Shown: positions 1 to 8,152, numbered from the stretch's first letter. The stretch is 64,000 nt of DNA from an uncultured Clostridia bacterium (GCA_947626935.1 CANQUD010000002.1:1-64000); one strand, 5' to 3'. Translations and numbers: made by a program. Notes: generated by a model not told the origin, from the letters alone.

Positions 1-2
1 AA

Positions 3-140
3 CGATTCGTCTTTGCCTTTGCAGATAAAGTTGAAGCATTTTATAAATCTTGCGCTCCCAAAATACTTCCAAACGATAAAATCGATCGGGACGGCTATCT
101 CGCGTTTTGGACTGAATGGCACAGAAGAAGAAATCAATAA
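3..140 (+). CDS. C-terminal fragment of an unrecognised protein, cut by the window edge
   Basis: A reading frame is open from the first bases of the window and ends in TAA at 138-140, giving about 45 residues that end in FWTEWHRRRNQ. The composition (KVEAFYKSCAPKILPNDKI) looks like the C-terminus of a soluble protein rather than random sequence. A second frame starting at base 1 is also open to 180, but it reads as a low-complexity K/I/N/F-rich string and seems less likely. The 5' part lies outside the window, so neither family nor function can be assigned. Confidence 0.35.
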   Translation, partial: RFVFAFADKVEAFYKSCAPKILPNDKIDRDGYLAFWTEWHRRRNQ

Positions 141-187
141 ATTTCAATTTACCAACATGATTTTTATGAAAAATACTTGACGATGGC

Positions 188-216
188 TTGATTCTTTGCG
201 CACAAAGTGCTATCAT
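188..216 (+). promoter_or_regulatory. Putative sigma-A promoter of the 268-939 gene
   Basis: TTGATT at 188-193 and TATCAT at 211-216 are separated by 17 nt, and TGC directly precedes the -10 (extended -10). Transcription would start near 223, leaving a leader of about 45 nt before the start codon at 268. Confidence 0.5.
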
Positions 217-267
217 GATCATGCGATACATTTGAATATCCTTGGTATATTGTTTCTGGAGACAATT

Positions 268-939
268 ATGATAGCTCGGATCAGAGAAAATGGCGGGGAT
301 TACGATTCCGCCGTATTTGCGATTTTTGACCACAAAGATTACGCCGAAGTACTCGTCTTTGATAGGGAAGGGCGATATCTCAAACGCGTACCTTTCGTGT
401 CTATCACCCGCCGAAGTCGCATCGATGTCTTTATCTTCGACACGAGAACGGAAAATTGGGTCCAAAAAGAAAATACCGAGGGCTACGATTGGTTCCTGGG
501 ACACGAAGATGATGAGGATATCTTAAAACGTTGCAAGGAGATCCAATCGAATATCCGCGTTCCCGAATGGTTCGAGATCAAAAATAGCGACGACGTCGAG
601 GGACTCATCAGCGCCACCACGGGACTCCACGATAGCTACGTTAAAAAGATATACTGGCGAAGCGGAAAACTTTATCTCCGCTTTGCCGCGTGGAGTTGCG
701 AGGTTCTGTTCGAACTCACGGGAAGTCCCGAGACCAATCTCATTGAGGGATACGGACACATGTCCATCGGAGACGAGTATCCGCTCATTTTTGAGACTTC
801 CGTTTTTTTCGAGGACGGAAAAGTCTGCTGGACGGACTTGGAAGGCGTGCAGAGCTTTGCGGAACGGGACAAGAAAGAGTGTGCGTATTTCCTCGCCGAA
901 AAGATCCGCTGGAAGTTCACATTGACGAATAAAGCCTGA
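268..939 (+). CDS. Unrecognised soluble protein, 223 aa
   Basis: I do not recognise a family. The start chosen is ATG 268, because GGAG lies at a normal distance (257-260); an in-frame ATG at 196 has no ribosome binding site and lies upstream of the predicted transcription start. The protein is acidic with no signal peptide or membrane segment. The first half is rich in beta-like stretches (VFAIFDHKDYAEVLVFD). The second half contains GLHDSYVKKIYW followed by LYLRF, an arrangement of LHD-x-x-V plus a beta strand seen in several small accessory or immunity-type proteins; that resemblance is only impressionistic. It begins a run of small plus-strand genes (1026, 1474, 1751) without clear functional links. 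Confidence 0.7.
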   Translation: MIARIRENGGDYDSAVFAIFDHKDYAEVLVFDREGRYLKRVPFVSITRRSRIDVFIFDTRTENWVQKENTEGYDWFLGHEDDEDILKRCKEIQSNIRVPEWFEIKNSDDVEGLISATTGLHDSYVKKIYWRSGKLYLRFAAWSCEVLFELTGSPETNLIEGYGHMSIGDEYPLIFETSVFFEDGKVCWTDLEGVQSFAERDKKECAYFLAEKIRWKFTLTNKA

Positions 940-1025
940 AATCTGATCGGATGAGGAAACATCCATGCAGCTGCACGACGACGGTGATCTGTCCCATAGT
1001 TAGAGCACATGAAACGGAGAACTCG

Positions 1026-1433
1026 ATGAACAAAATAAAACAATTCTTGATTGTTCTGACGATTTGCATTTTGCTTGCGGGAGCAGTCTTTTTTCTATTC
1101 CTTCTCGACCCGAATTTTATCCCCGACGTATATCATGTCACATCAATGGTAATTGTCGTTCTCTGGGCGTTTTTTATCACCCCATCTATGCTGTTTGGCA
1201 TGCAAACGGCAAAAAATTATTTCGACGGAAAATCCCCTGAACATGCTTTCAGGGACGGAGTACGCATCGGCGTCATTGCGGGCTTCGGCGGGATCGTTGT
1301 ATTGAGTCTGCTTGTTTCCCCGATCACGGGAACCCTGTGGTATATACAAACTGTCAAAAATATCGTCTCATCGAAAACGAATCAAAGTAAATCTTCGGAC
1401 GATTCGGATGAAAACGATTTTTTCGAGTCTTAA
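1026..1433 (+). CDS. Small unrecognised membrane protein, 135 aa
   Basis: The start at ATG 1026 is preceded by CGGAGA at normal spacing; the frame is open further upstream but without a binding site. Three hydrophobic segments are visible: residues about 7-27 (FLIVLTICILLAGAVFFLFL), 38-60 (VTSMVIVVLWAFFITPSMLF) and 80-103 (IGVIAGFGGIVVLSLLVSPI). A charged, Ser/Asp-rich tail ends in DDSDENDFFES. It is therefore an integral membrane protein with an acidic cytoplasmic or external tail. It lies 86 nt after the preceding gene and 40 nt before the next, so the cluster may be co-transcribed. No function can be given. Confidence 0.65.
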   Translation: MNKIKQFLIVLTICILLAGAVFFLFLLDPNFIPDVYHVTSMVIVVLWAFFITPSMLFGMQTAKNYFDGKSPEHAFRDGVRIGVIAGFGGIVVLSLLVSPITGTLWYIQTVKNIVSSKTNQSKSSDDSDENDFFES

Positions 1434-1473
1434 TGGACGAAACAATATGATAAATTCAGCGGAGGGATCTGTT

Positions 1474-1689
1474 ATGAAAGAAGTAAAAATCGGGACTTGC
1501 CCGTTCTGCGGGGGAGAGGAATTGATCGAAAGCAATGTATCCTCTATGACCAGCGGTGTGTGCGTTTCCAAAAGCGAAACCCGCAGAGCCATTCTCTTTG
1601 CAACGGTATGCCGTGATTGCGGAAGCGTCGTTCGGTTGTTCTGCAAAACACCTGAAAATTTGTATCCCAAGAAGGAGCGCAGAGAGTAG
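1474..1689 (+). CDS. Small zinc-ribbon protein, 71 aa
   Basis: Start ATG 1474 has a strong GGAGGG at 1461-1466. Two cysteine pairs, CPFCGGEE near the N-terminus and CRDCGSV about 40 residues later, form the knuckles of a zinc ribbon like those in many short Firmicutes proteins that bind nucleic acid or act as redox-sensitive structural proteins. The second pair is followed by VRLFCKTPENLY, typical of nucleic-acid-independent small zinc ribbons. There is no export signal. The specific role is unknown; the zinc ribbon itself is well supported by spacing (CxxC, 41 residues, CxxC). Confidence 0.65.
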   Translation: MKEVKIGTCPFCGGEELIESNVSSMTSGVCVSKSETRRAILFATVCRDCGSVVRLFCKTPENLYPKKERRE

Positions 1690-1750
1690 AACTCAATATC
1701 TCTGACTGTTTTCGGAACAAAAATTCAGCAAACGTTTTCGGAGATTCGTT

Positions 1751-2569
1751 ATGAAGAAAATCGTCTCATTTCTTTCAACCGCATTCAGTTGCCTGTTCTT
1801 TTTTGCGGGTTGCGGGTATGCAAGCAAGGAGTATGACACCGCGAGGTCGGAAGCCATGAAGGTGCCGATCGAAGTCGGCGGTGTGAACTTTGTTTCGAAA
1901 TACGGCATGACGGTGGACGGAACGTATCTCGACTTTCGGACGGAAGAACAAAAGCTTGTGGACTGCAAGTTCGGAGAATTTCAGGATACCTACTCGGAAT
2001 GGAGCCGATACACAGAGGACGGCTTGATCTTTTCCCACCAGTATGCACATCGCGGGAATGATATCATGGAAAACGACCGTTTGGTCGAAAACACGAACCG
2101 TGTCGACGTGGGCATCTTCAAAGCCGATGCGCATTCGGGAACGTTGACGCTCCTCAAGGACATCAAAGACATTGTGCCGTTCAACCTTTACGAACTCGCG
2201 CATTTGCCCGTGACGCACGGACTCGTCGACGATCGGTATATCATCTTGACGTACAACGGTTTGCTCGAAGTTGTGGATGCGGAAAACGGAGAGACCGTGG
2301 ATTCGGTACAAGTTTATTCCGATCCCGTACAGTACACCCGCACGGAATATGGCGCAAATGTCTCCTTTGACGGATGGAATTACGCTTACATCGACGAAGT
2401 CGTCCTCGATTATTATGTTTACGGCGACGGCAAATACGAAAAAGTAAGTTTTTCCGACCCAGCGATCACGGAGAATGCAAGCGCGAAAAGATACGGAGAC
2501 ACGATCTTTGTCAAAGATGCGGAGTGGGTCTTTGGCAACGAGATGAACAGCGCCTATAAGAGAAGTTAA
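1751..2569 (+). CDS. Predicted lipoprotein, 272 aa, unknown function
   Basis: The N-terminus MKKIVSFLSTAFSCLFFFAGCGYAS is a type II signal peptide: positive n-region, hydrophobic core and a lipobox ending FAGC, so the mature protein would be diacylglyceryl-modified at Cys21 or close to it and anchored outside the membrane. GGAGATT precedes ATG 1751. The mature part (QKLVDCKFGEFQDTYSEW, then several strands such as YIILTYNGLLEVVDAENG) looks beta-rich and could be a small propeller-like fold, but I recognise no family. It ends 5 nt before the pseudopilin gene, so the two are probably co-transcribed. Confidence 0.75.
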   Translation: MKKIVSFLSTAFSCLFFFAGCGYASKEYDTARSEAMKVPIEVGGVNFVSKYGMTVDGTYLDFRTEEQKLVDCKFGEFQDTYSEWSRYTEDGLIFSHQYAHRGNDIMENDRLVENTNRVDVGIFKADAHSGTLTLLKDIKDIVPFNLYELAHLPVTHGLVDDRYIILTYNGLLEVVDAENGETVDSVQVYSDPVQYTRTEYGANVSFDGWNYAYIDEVVLDYYVYGDGKYEKVSFSDPAITENASAKRYGDTIFVKDAEWVFGNEMNSAYKRS

Positions 2570-2574
2570 CGATC

Positions 2575-3135
2575 ATGAAAAGAAAAATTTTGAACAAAAA
2601 GGGCTTTACCTTGGCGGAAGTCCTCATCGCAACTGCGATCCTTTCCCTGTTCGTCTCCATGGCGATCATGGGAACGTCGGCGCTCTTCGGTTCGGGTGAA
2701 AAGATGATGACGGTCTCAAAAGCCGCCGTCCTCGGTTCGGACGTCATGAAGGCTGTCACGAACGAGGTCCGATTCGGAGAAGAGTTCTCCATCGACGCAG
2801 ACACGAACACGATCAAGTACAACAGCACGACGTACGGAAACAACTGCGAAATGACCCTTGAGGACGGGCAGCTCGTCATCGTGCAGACTTCAAGCAGTTA
2901 TACCGAGGGGGCGGAATCTGCCCCCGGGAAGCCGTTCTACCCGATCAGCTCCGCAGCCTATGACGAGGTCAAGATCAAGTCGATCGTCTTTGAACTCTCC
3001 GCAAAAACGGATTCAAAGGGCAATGTCATCCGTCATACGGTCACGTGCAAGCTCGAGATCACCTCGGACGGAACAAACACGCTGTGGAGCAAGGACGTCA
3101 GCATCGTCCCGCTCTACCAAAAGACGGACTATTGA
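2575..3135 (+). CDS. Prepilin-type N-terminal methylation domain protein (pseudopilin), 186 aa
   Basis: The N-terminus reads KKGFTLAEVLIATAILSLF: a type III prepilin signal with Gly at -1, Phe at +1 and the conserved Glu at +5, followed by a single hydrophobic helix. Processing by a prepilin peptidase and assembly into a type IV pilus, competence pseudopilus or secretion pseudopilus would be expected for the family. The rest (about 150 residues) is a soluble domain with a beta-rich C-terminal half (SIVFELSAKTDSKGNVIRHTVTCKLEI). No pilus ATPase, platform protein or peptidase is encoded nearby, so this is an orphan minor pilin gene. It lies 5 nt after the lipoprotein gene. Confidence 0.8.
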   Translation: MKRKILNKKGFTLAEVLIATAILSLFVSMAIMGTSALFGSGEKMMTVSKAAVLGSDVMKAVTNEVRFGEEFSIDADTNTIKYNSTTYGNNCEMTLEDGQLVIVQTSSSYTEGAESAPGKPFYPISSAAYDEVKIKSIVFELSAKTDSKGNVIRHTVTCKLEITSDGTNTLWSKDVSIVPLYQKTDY

Positions 3136-3177
3136 TGCTCCCGTGACATTCGATTCGATACAGTTTGGAGGTCCATG

Positions 3178-3801
3178 ATGAAGGTTTTATTGTTGAACGG
3201 CAGTCCGCACAGCGACGGCTGCACGGCAAGAGCGCTCCTTGAGGTCGAAACGACCTTGAAACAAGAGGGGATCGAGACGGAAACCGTCTTTGTCGGCGGG
3301 GAAAACGTCCGCGGCTGTCTCGCCTGCGGGTACTGCAAGAGGAAGGGCAAATGTGTCATTTCGGACATCGTCAACGACCTTGCGGTGAAGTTCGGGGAAG
3401 CGGACGGCTTGATCGTGGGAACGCCCGTCTATTATGCGGGTTCCAACGGCGGCGTTCTCGCCCTTTTGGACAGACTTTTCTACAGCACTTCTTTCGACAA
3501 ATCCATGAAGGTCGGCGCATGTGTGCTCTCGTCGAGACGTGCGGGCAGTACTTCCGCCTATGACGAGATCAACAAATATTTCACGATCTGCGGCATGCCG
3601 ATCGCCTCGAGCACCTATTGGAACGAAGTCCACGGCTACACGAAGGAGGATGTCGAAAAGGACCTTGAAGGACTGCAGACGATGCGGAATCTCGGAAGAA
3701 ACATGGCTTTTCTCATCAAGTCGATCGCGCTCGGCAAAGAAAAATACGGGCTTCCCGAACGCGAACGCGGTGCACATACCAATTTCCACGACGGACTATA
3801 A
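3178..3801 (+). CDS. NADPH-dependent FMN reductase / iron-sulfur flavoprotein family
   Basis: The sequence MKVLLLNGSPHSDGCTA is the FMN-phosphate-binding start of the flavodoxin-like NAD(P)H-dependent reductase family. It is followed by CLACGYCKRKGKC, a compact cysteine motif typical of the iron-sulfur flavoprotein branch, and by the flavin-binding GTPVYYAGSNGGVLALLDRLFY segment. The protein is about 207 aa, normal for the family. Start ATG 3178 is preferred over the adjacent ATG 3175 because GGAGG at 3167-3171 is then 6 nt away. It probably reduces a flavin, quinone or other electron acceptor; the substrate cannot be read from sequence. An intrinsic terminator follows at once. Confidence 0.85.
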   Translation: MKVLLLNGSPHSDGCTARALLEVETTLKQEGIETETVFVGGENVRGCLACGYCKRKGKCVISDIVNDLAVKFGEADGLIVGTPVYYAGSNGGVLALLDRLFYSTSFDKSMKVGACVLSSRRAGSTSAYDEINKYFTICGMPIASSTYWNEVHGYTKEDVEKDLEGLQTMRNLGRNMAFLIKSIALGKEKYGLPERERGAHTNFHDGL

Positions 3802-3808
3802 CAAGAGA

Positions 3809-3836
3809 ACGGACGCAAGGCTCGCGTCCGTTTTTT
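3809..3836 (+). terminator. Intrinsic terminator
   Basis: ACGGACGC (3809-3816) pairs with GCGTCCGT (3824-3831) around a 7-nt loop and runs into six T (3831-3836). It closes the FMN reductase transcript. Confidence 0.9.
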
Positions 3837-3852
3837 GTTATCAATTTTCATT

Positions 3853-3896
3853 CATTTTCGGAAAATGAAATATTTTATTTCAAAATAAAATATTTC
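3853..3896. promoter_or_regulatory. Operator-like palindromes upstream of the GH51 gene
   Basis: Two inverted repeats lie just before the GH51 promoter: CATTTTC-G-GAAAATG (3853-3867) and a perfect 14-bp repeat with a 2-nt centre, GAAATATTTTATTT (3867-3880) and AAATAAAATATTTC (3883-3896). The -35 box starts 10 bp further on. They are good candidates for binding of a dimeric regulator that controls arabinoside use. Confidence 0.45.
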
Positions 3897-3905
3897 AGAA
3901 TAATC

Positions 3906-3934
3906 TTGACGTTTTCTATTCCGAATGGTATAAT
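3906..3934 (+). promoter_or_regulatory. Sigma-A promoter of the GH51 gene
   Basis: TTGACG (3906-3911) and TATAAT (3929-3934) are 17 nt apart. Transcription would start near 3941, giving a leader of about 50 nt before ATG 3994, with GGAAGGAGAG as ribosome binding site. Confidence 0.85.
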
Positions 3935-3993
3935 ACGGGTAGAAAAAATCAAAGCGGATCCGTCAAGGGGGGAGCCGCGGGAAGGAGAGAAAT

Positions 3994-6597
3994 ATGCTTC
4001 GCTATACGCTCGACGCGACAAAGAGAGGCGTAGATGTGTCCAAACATCTCTACGGGCTTTTTTTCGAGGACATCAACCAATCGGCTGACGGCGGTCTGAA
4101 TGCCGAAATGGTCATCAACAACTCATTCGAGTACGAGTATTTCACCTACGATGACTACAACTGCGAATCGTATGTGGAGTCGCGGAAGAGAAAGAGCTTT
4201 TCCTGGGACATTTACGGTGCAGGTCCCAGAAAGATCACGACAAAGGGAGGCATGAACGCCAACAATCCGTCCTATCTCCTCTTGGACGTCGGCGGGATCT
4301 ATCATCTGGAAAACCCGGGGTACTACACGAACGGCGGGTATGACATCTACGGAATGCCCGTTGTCGACCGTGAGACCTACAATTTCTCGATGTGGGTGAA
4401 GCGGCTTGGGTTCAAGGGCGTCGCAAAGGTGTTCATCAAGGGCGCCCACGGCAGACACACGACGATCGGCGAGATCAAGATCCCCGAGGGAACAGACGGC
4501 GACTGGATCAAGGTCTCCTGTTCTATCCGTGCCGAAAAGGACACGATGGGGCGCCTCTGCATCACTCTCGAGGGCAACGGCAGGATCGGCATTGACTATG
4601 TTTCCCTGCTTCCCGCGACAGTCTGGGGGGATCCCAAAAAGTACAGAAACGGCAAACTTTCGCCCCGTATCGTCGAGGCGATGAAGAATTGTCACCCGTC
4701 TTTCCTGCGTTTCCCGGGCGGTTGCGTCGTCGAAGGGGACGTCAGTTTCGACTATCAATATAAATGGAGAGATACGGTCGGTCCGCTCGAACAGCGTCTC
4801 CAAAAGCCCAGTGTCTGGCGGTACATGCAGTCGTACGGCATCGGTTTCTATGAATATTTTTGCCTGTGCGAGGACCTCAACATGGCGCCGCTCCCCGTGC
4901 TCCATTGCGGCTTGCTCTGCCAGATCCGCATGGGGGAACAGCGCAAGACGGGCTATCAGCGCATCGTCCCGGGGACGGAGCAGTTCCAGCGCGAAGTCAT
5001 CGATAACGTCGCCGACCTCATCTATTTCGCCAAGGGGGATATTTCTTCCTCCGACAAAAATGAGGCATACTGGGCAAAAGTCCGCTCCGATATGGGGCAC
5101 CCGAAGCCCTTCGAACTTGACTATATCGGCATCGGAAACGAAAACTGGGGATATGAGTATTTCGACAATTTCGCTTCCTGCCTGCTCGGCGTCCGTCAAT
5201 ACATGTATAAGGGACGGCTCACCGACCTTCTGAAGCTCTTCAACATCACGATCGTGACGAGCGCGGGTGTCGATATCCGCCCGCAGGACAGCAACGAATC
5301 GTGGAAAACCATCAACGAAAAATATCGCGATATGATCGTTGACGAGCACGTCTATAACTCCTATCAATGGTTCATCGACAACACCAAGCGCTACGACAGC
5401 TACGATCGGAGCGGGGCGAAGGTGTTCATGGGCGAATATGCCATGCACACGATGTCCGACGGCAGGGGAAGGCTCAACGGCGACAACAACCTCAAATCTG
5501 CGCTCTCAGAAGCGGCATTTTTGACGGGTTGTGAGCGCAACTCGGACGTCGTCAAGATGACCTGCTATGCGCCGCTGTTCGCGTCGACCTATCACTACCG
5601 CTGGACGCCCAACCTTATCTGGTTCAACGCCCGTGACGTCATGCTCACGCCCAACTACTACGTACAGCAGATGTTCGCCGCGAATGTCGGGAAATACACC
5701 TTGCGGGACGTCTCCGAAGTGGACCGCGACAATGCGGGCGGACTTCTCATCGGCGGGCACCGCACCGCAAGCGCGGTCTCCCGCGTCGTCGTACGCGACA
5801 TTGCCACCCAAAAAGTACTCTATTCCCACGATTTCAAGGACGGAATGGGGGATTGGAAGGTCTATCCGAACTGCTGCGGCGGGCATATCGAGAACGGCGA
5901 ACTGATCATCGAGGAGAGCGAGGCATTCAACGGCTTCTACTACGACGCACAAAAATTCGGCAACTGCGAAGTCGAGATCTCCTTCCGCCGTCTCTCGGGG
6001 GAACAGAGCTTCATCGGCGGCGTCGGCGTTGCGGATGTCAGAGATATCGGCACGATGGACAGTGCAGGATTTTCGATCTGCTGCCAATACGGCAAGAACC
6101 ATAAGGGATACGATGTCTCCTTCGACAAGCGTGTGGACTTCATGCGTACCGTCTGCGAGATGATGGGGAAGGATAAGTTCCTCGGCTATTCTCCCGAAGG
6201 GAATATCCTCAAACTCGTCTATACGGAAGATAAATTTACGGCGTTCCTTCACAAGGACGGCGATTGGCATGAAGTGCTCCGCAAGAACATCTGGAAAGTC
6301 AACGAAAGAGTGTTCGAGTCAGCGACGGTCGGAGAGGACGGAAAGATCTATCTGAAGGTCGTCAACGTCTCCGATCGGGACGAAGAGATCGTCGCGACGC
6401 TTCAGAACTTCGGCAAAAAGACAAAGGCGCACGTCACGACACTCTGGGATGAGGACGTCACCGTCATCAATGAGATCAACGTGAAGGCGGGCAAAAAGGA
6501 CAATATCGCGCCCGTCGAGAGCGAACTTCCCATTCACGGCGACAAGCTCCAAGCGCTCGTGAAACAGAACAGCGTCAGCGTATTCGTCATCGAATAA
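3994..6597 (+). CDS. GH51 alpha-L-arabinofuranosidase, 867 aa
   Basis: The start MLRYTLDATKRGVDVSKHLYGLFFEDINQSADGG-type N-terminus and the catalytic motifs identify family GH51: the acid/base Glu in GNENWGYEYF (about residue 383) and the nucleophile Glu in VFMGEYAMH (about residue 481). GH51 enzymes release terminal arabinose from arabinan and arabinoxylan. Residues about 60-205 resemble a carbohydrate-binding module of the CBM4/9 type. A beta-rich segment at about 612-770 (LYSHDFKDGMGDW...IGGVGVADV) appears inserted before the C-terminal beta-sandwich domain, making the protein clearly longer than the usual 500-residue GH51. No signal peptide is seen, so it is probably cytoplasmic, acting on imported oligosaccharides. 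The gene stands alone between two terminators. Confidence 0.93.
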   Translation: MLRYTLDATKRGVDVSKHLYGLFFEDINQSADGGLNAEMVINNSFEYEYFTYDDYNCESYVESRKRKSFSWDIYGAGPRKITTKGGMNANNPSYLLLDVGGIYHLENPGYYTNGGYDIYGMPVVDRETYNFSMWVKRLGFKGVAKVFIKGAHGRHTTIGEIKIPEGTDGDWIKVSCSIRAEKDTMGRLCITLEGNGRIGIDYVSLLPATVWGDPKKYRNGKLSPRIVEAMKNCHPSFLRFPGGCVVEGDVSFDYQYKWRDTVGPLEQRLQKPSVWRYMQSYGIGFYEYFCLCEDLNMAPLPVLHCGLLCQIRMGEQRKTGYQRIVPGTEQFQREVIDNVADLIYFAKGDISSSDKNEAYWAKVRSDMGHPKPFELDYIGIGNENWGYEYFDNFASCLLGVRQYMYKGRLTDLLKLFNITIVTSAGVDIRPQDSNESWKTINEKYRDMIVDEHVYNSYQWFIDNTKRYDSYDRSGAKVFMGEYAMHTMSDGRGRLNGDNNLKSALSEAAFLTGCERNSDVVKMTCYAPLFASTYHYRWTPNLIWFNARDVMLTPNYYVQQMFAANVGKYTLRDVSEVDRDNAGGLLIGGHRTASAVSRVVVRDIATQKVLYSHDFKDGMGDWKVYPNCCGGHIENGELIIEESEAFNGFYYDAQKFGNCEVEISFRRLSGEQSFIGGVGVADVRDIGTMDSAGFSICCQYGKNHKGYDVSFDKRVDFMRTVCEMMGKDKFLGYSPEGNILKLVYTEDKFTAFLHKDGDWHEVLRKNIWKVNERVFESATVGEDGKIYLKVVNVSDRDEEIVATLQNFGKKTKAHVTTLWDEDVTVINEINVKAGKKDNIAPVESELPIHGDKLQALVKQNSVSVFVIE

Positions 6598-6610
6598 TTT
6601 CACAAATTCA

Positions 6611-6637
6611 AAGACCTCCTGCGGGAGGTCTTTTTTC
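6611..6637 (+). terminator. Intrinsic terminator after the GH51 gene
   Basis: AAGACCTCC (6611-6619) pairs with GGAGGTCTT (6624-6632) around a TGCG loop, followed by a T-run to 6636. Confidence 0.9.
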
Positions 6638-6664
6638 ATATTTGAAATTTCAGACTCATATCTT
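6636..6664 (+). promoter_or_regulatory. Candidate sigma-E promoter of the spoIIIA operon
   Basis: TCATATT (6636-6642) and CATATCTT (6657-6664) are 14 nt apart, close to the sigma-E pattern (ATATT, 14-15 nt, CATACAnT); spoIIIA is known to be sigma-E-controlled in Bacillus subtilis. The match is imperfect and the -10 ends only 6 nt before the annotated start codon. Confidence 0.4.
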
Positions 6665-6670
6665 ATAGAG

Positions 6671-7507
6671 ATGTTGGAGTTCCTTCCGCCGCGGCTTCGA
6701 TTTGCCGTCAGGCACGTCAATCTGAATGTGCTCTATGAGATCAGGGTCAGGTCGGACAAGCCTCTCATGGTCAATTTGGGCGGAAAATTCTGTTTTTTGG
6801 GTGAAAACGGCGTCTGCGGGGGAATTTCCGCGCTTGTTCCGACCGCCGAAGAGATCCAAGAGATCATCCTAACTGCGAGCGGACATTCCGTCTATGCGGT
6901 CGAAAATCAGCTTCGACAGGGATTTTTGACGACGGAGAGCGGCGAGAGGATCGGCATCGCGGGAACTTTTGTCTATGAAAACGGAAATGTGCTCTCCGTC
7001 AACAGGATCACGTCGCTATGCATCCGCGTTCCGCATGCGATCAAGGACTGTGCCGAGGAGATCTACGCTCGTTGTTTTCGGGAAGGGGTCTGTTCCATTC
7101 TCGTGCTTTCGCCCCCCGGGGACGGCAAAACGACGATCCTGCGCGACCTCTGCAGACTCGTTTGCGAGAGGACATCAAAAAACGTCCTCGTGAGCGACGA
7201 GCGGGGAGAACTTTCCGCGGGCGATCTCGGGCAGACGTCCGACGTCATCCGCTTTGCGGACAAGCTGACTGCATTCACGTCGGGGATCCGTGCGATGCGA
7301 CCCGATGTCATCGTGACGGACGAGCTGTTGCCGCTCGATTACATGGCAGTCAAGCGGGCGGTGGAAAGTGGCATTGTCGTGTTCGCATCCGCCCATTTGC
7401 GGCGGGTCGAAGATGTCCCCGAAAAGCTCTTTTCCCGCTATATTTTGCTCGACGGACTGGGAAAAGTCGGCGAAATTCTGGACGGAGAGGGCAATCATGT
7501 GGCTTAA
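6671..7507 (+). CDS. spoIIIAA: Stage III sporulation protein AA (ATPase)
   Basis: SpoIIIAA is the secretion-type ATPase of the SpoIIIA-SpoIIQ channel between mother cell and forespore. The Walker A motif PPGDGKTT is at about residue 147, after the family pattern LYEIRVRSDKPLMVNLGG near the N-terminus, and VSDERGEL and VIVTDEL follow. At 278 aa it is about 20-30 residues shorter than usual, mostly at the N-terminus. The frame is open upstream of ATG 6671 back to the terminator with no better start codon, and no Shine-Dalgarno sequence precedes the ATG, so the mRNA may be leaderless. It overlaps spoIIIAB by 11 nt and heads a complete eight-gene operon. Confidence 0.95.
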   Translation: MLEFLPPRLRFAVRHVNLNVLYEIRVRSDKPLMVNLGGKFCFLGENGVCGGISALVPTAEEIQEIILTASGHSVYAVENQLRQGFLTTESGERIGIAGTFVYENGNVLSVNRITSLCIRVPHAIKDCAEEIYARCFREGVCSILVLSPPGDGKTTILRDLCRLVCERTSKNVLVSDERGELSAGDLGQTSDVIRFADKLTAFTSGIRAMRPDVIVTDELLPLDYMAVKRAVESGIVVFASAHLRRVEDVPEKLFSRYILLDGLGKVGEILDGEGNHVA

Positions 7508-7952
7508 ACTCATGCTCTCCGCCGTCATCATCGCTTTCTGCACGTTCATGGGGTATCTTGCGGCGTCGAAGTACCGTTCCCGCAGAAAGTTTTTCACGCA
7601 GATGACGACATTCAACGAACGGTATCTCAATGAGTTGACATTTTCACGGCGGGCGATCAAGGATCTCATCGGCGAAACCCGCGAAAACGGGGATTTCTAC
7701 GAACTTTTGGAAAAAAAGGACGTTCAGAGCCTGCCGCAATACCTCTCCGAACAGGAGAAGAAGGAATGCGTAGACTATCTGAAAATGCTCGGAGCGGGGG
7801 ATTCCGCATCGCAAAAGGGATATTTTTCGGCGAAAAAAAAGAGCTTGGAGAGCAAAAAGGCGGAGAGCGAAAAGGCGGCAAAGGACCGCGGGGAGCTGTA
7901 CGTGAAGCTCGGACTTCTCGCAGGGCTTGCCTTCGTCATCCTCATTCTTTGA
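7497..7952 (+). CDS. spoIIIAB: Stage III sporulation protein AB
   Basis: Residues 1-25 (MWLKLMLSAVIIAFCTFMGYLA) form one membrane segment, the middle is a helical cytoplasmic domain and a second hydrophobic segment (LYVKLGLLAGLAFVILIL) ends the protein, as in SpoIIIAB, which resembles type II secretion platform proteins. The 151-aa length fits the family (about 170). A lysine- and serine-rich stretch (AKKKSLESKKAESEKAAK) precedes the last membrane helix. Start ATG 7497 has GGAGAGG upstream and overlaps the end of spoIIIAA. Identity rests on both features and position in the operon. Confidence 0.92.
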   Translation: MWLKLMLSAVIIAFCTFMGYLAASKYRSRRKFFTQMTTFNERYLNELTFSRRAIKDLIGETRENGDFYELLEKKDVQSLPQYLSEQEKKECVDYLKMLGAGDSASQKGYFSAKKKSLESKKAESEKAAKDRGELYVKLGLLAGLAFVILIL

Positions 7953-7954
7953 TT

Positions 7955-8152
7955 ATGGATATTTCGGTCATCTTCAAACTTGCGGCGATAGGAATCATCA
8001 TTACTGTCGTCTGTCAGGTCCTGAAAAAGTCAGACAGAGAGGACATCTCGACAGTCGTTTCCATTGTAGGTCTCGTGATCGCTTTGACGGTCGCCGTCAC
8101 CATGATCGGGGATCTTTTCGACACGATCCAAAGTATCTTCGGGGTGTATTGA
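7955..8152 (+). CDS. spoIIIAC: Stage III sporulation protein AC
   Basis: A 65-residue protein with two hydrophobic helices (VIFKLAAIGIIITVVCQVLKK and ISTVVSIVGLVIALTVAVTMI) and the family signature KKSDRED between them. SpoIIIAC is a small membrane component of the feeding-channel complex in the mother-cell engulfing membrane. It starts 2 nt after the spoIIIAB stop codon and is followed 1 nt later by spoIIIAD, so translation is probably coupled. The length agrees with the usual 65-68 residues. Confidence 0.93.
   Translation: MDISVIFKLAAIGIIITVVCQVLKKSDREDISTVVSIVGLVIALTVAVTMIGDLFDTIQSIFGVY

Noticed and set aside
268..3135. A toxin-immunity or phage defence cassette at the left end
   Set aside because: No nuclease, deaminase, ADP-ribosyltransferase, abortive-infection or mobility motif is recognisable in these proteins.
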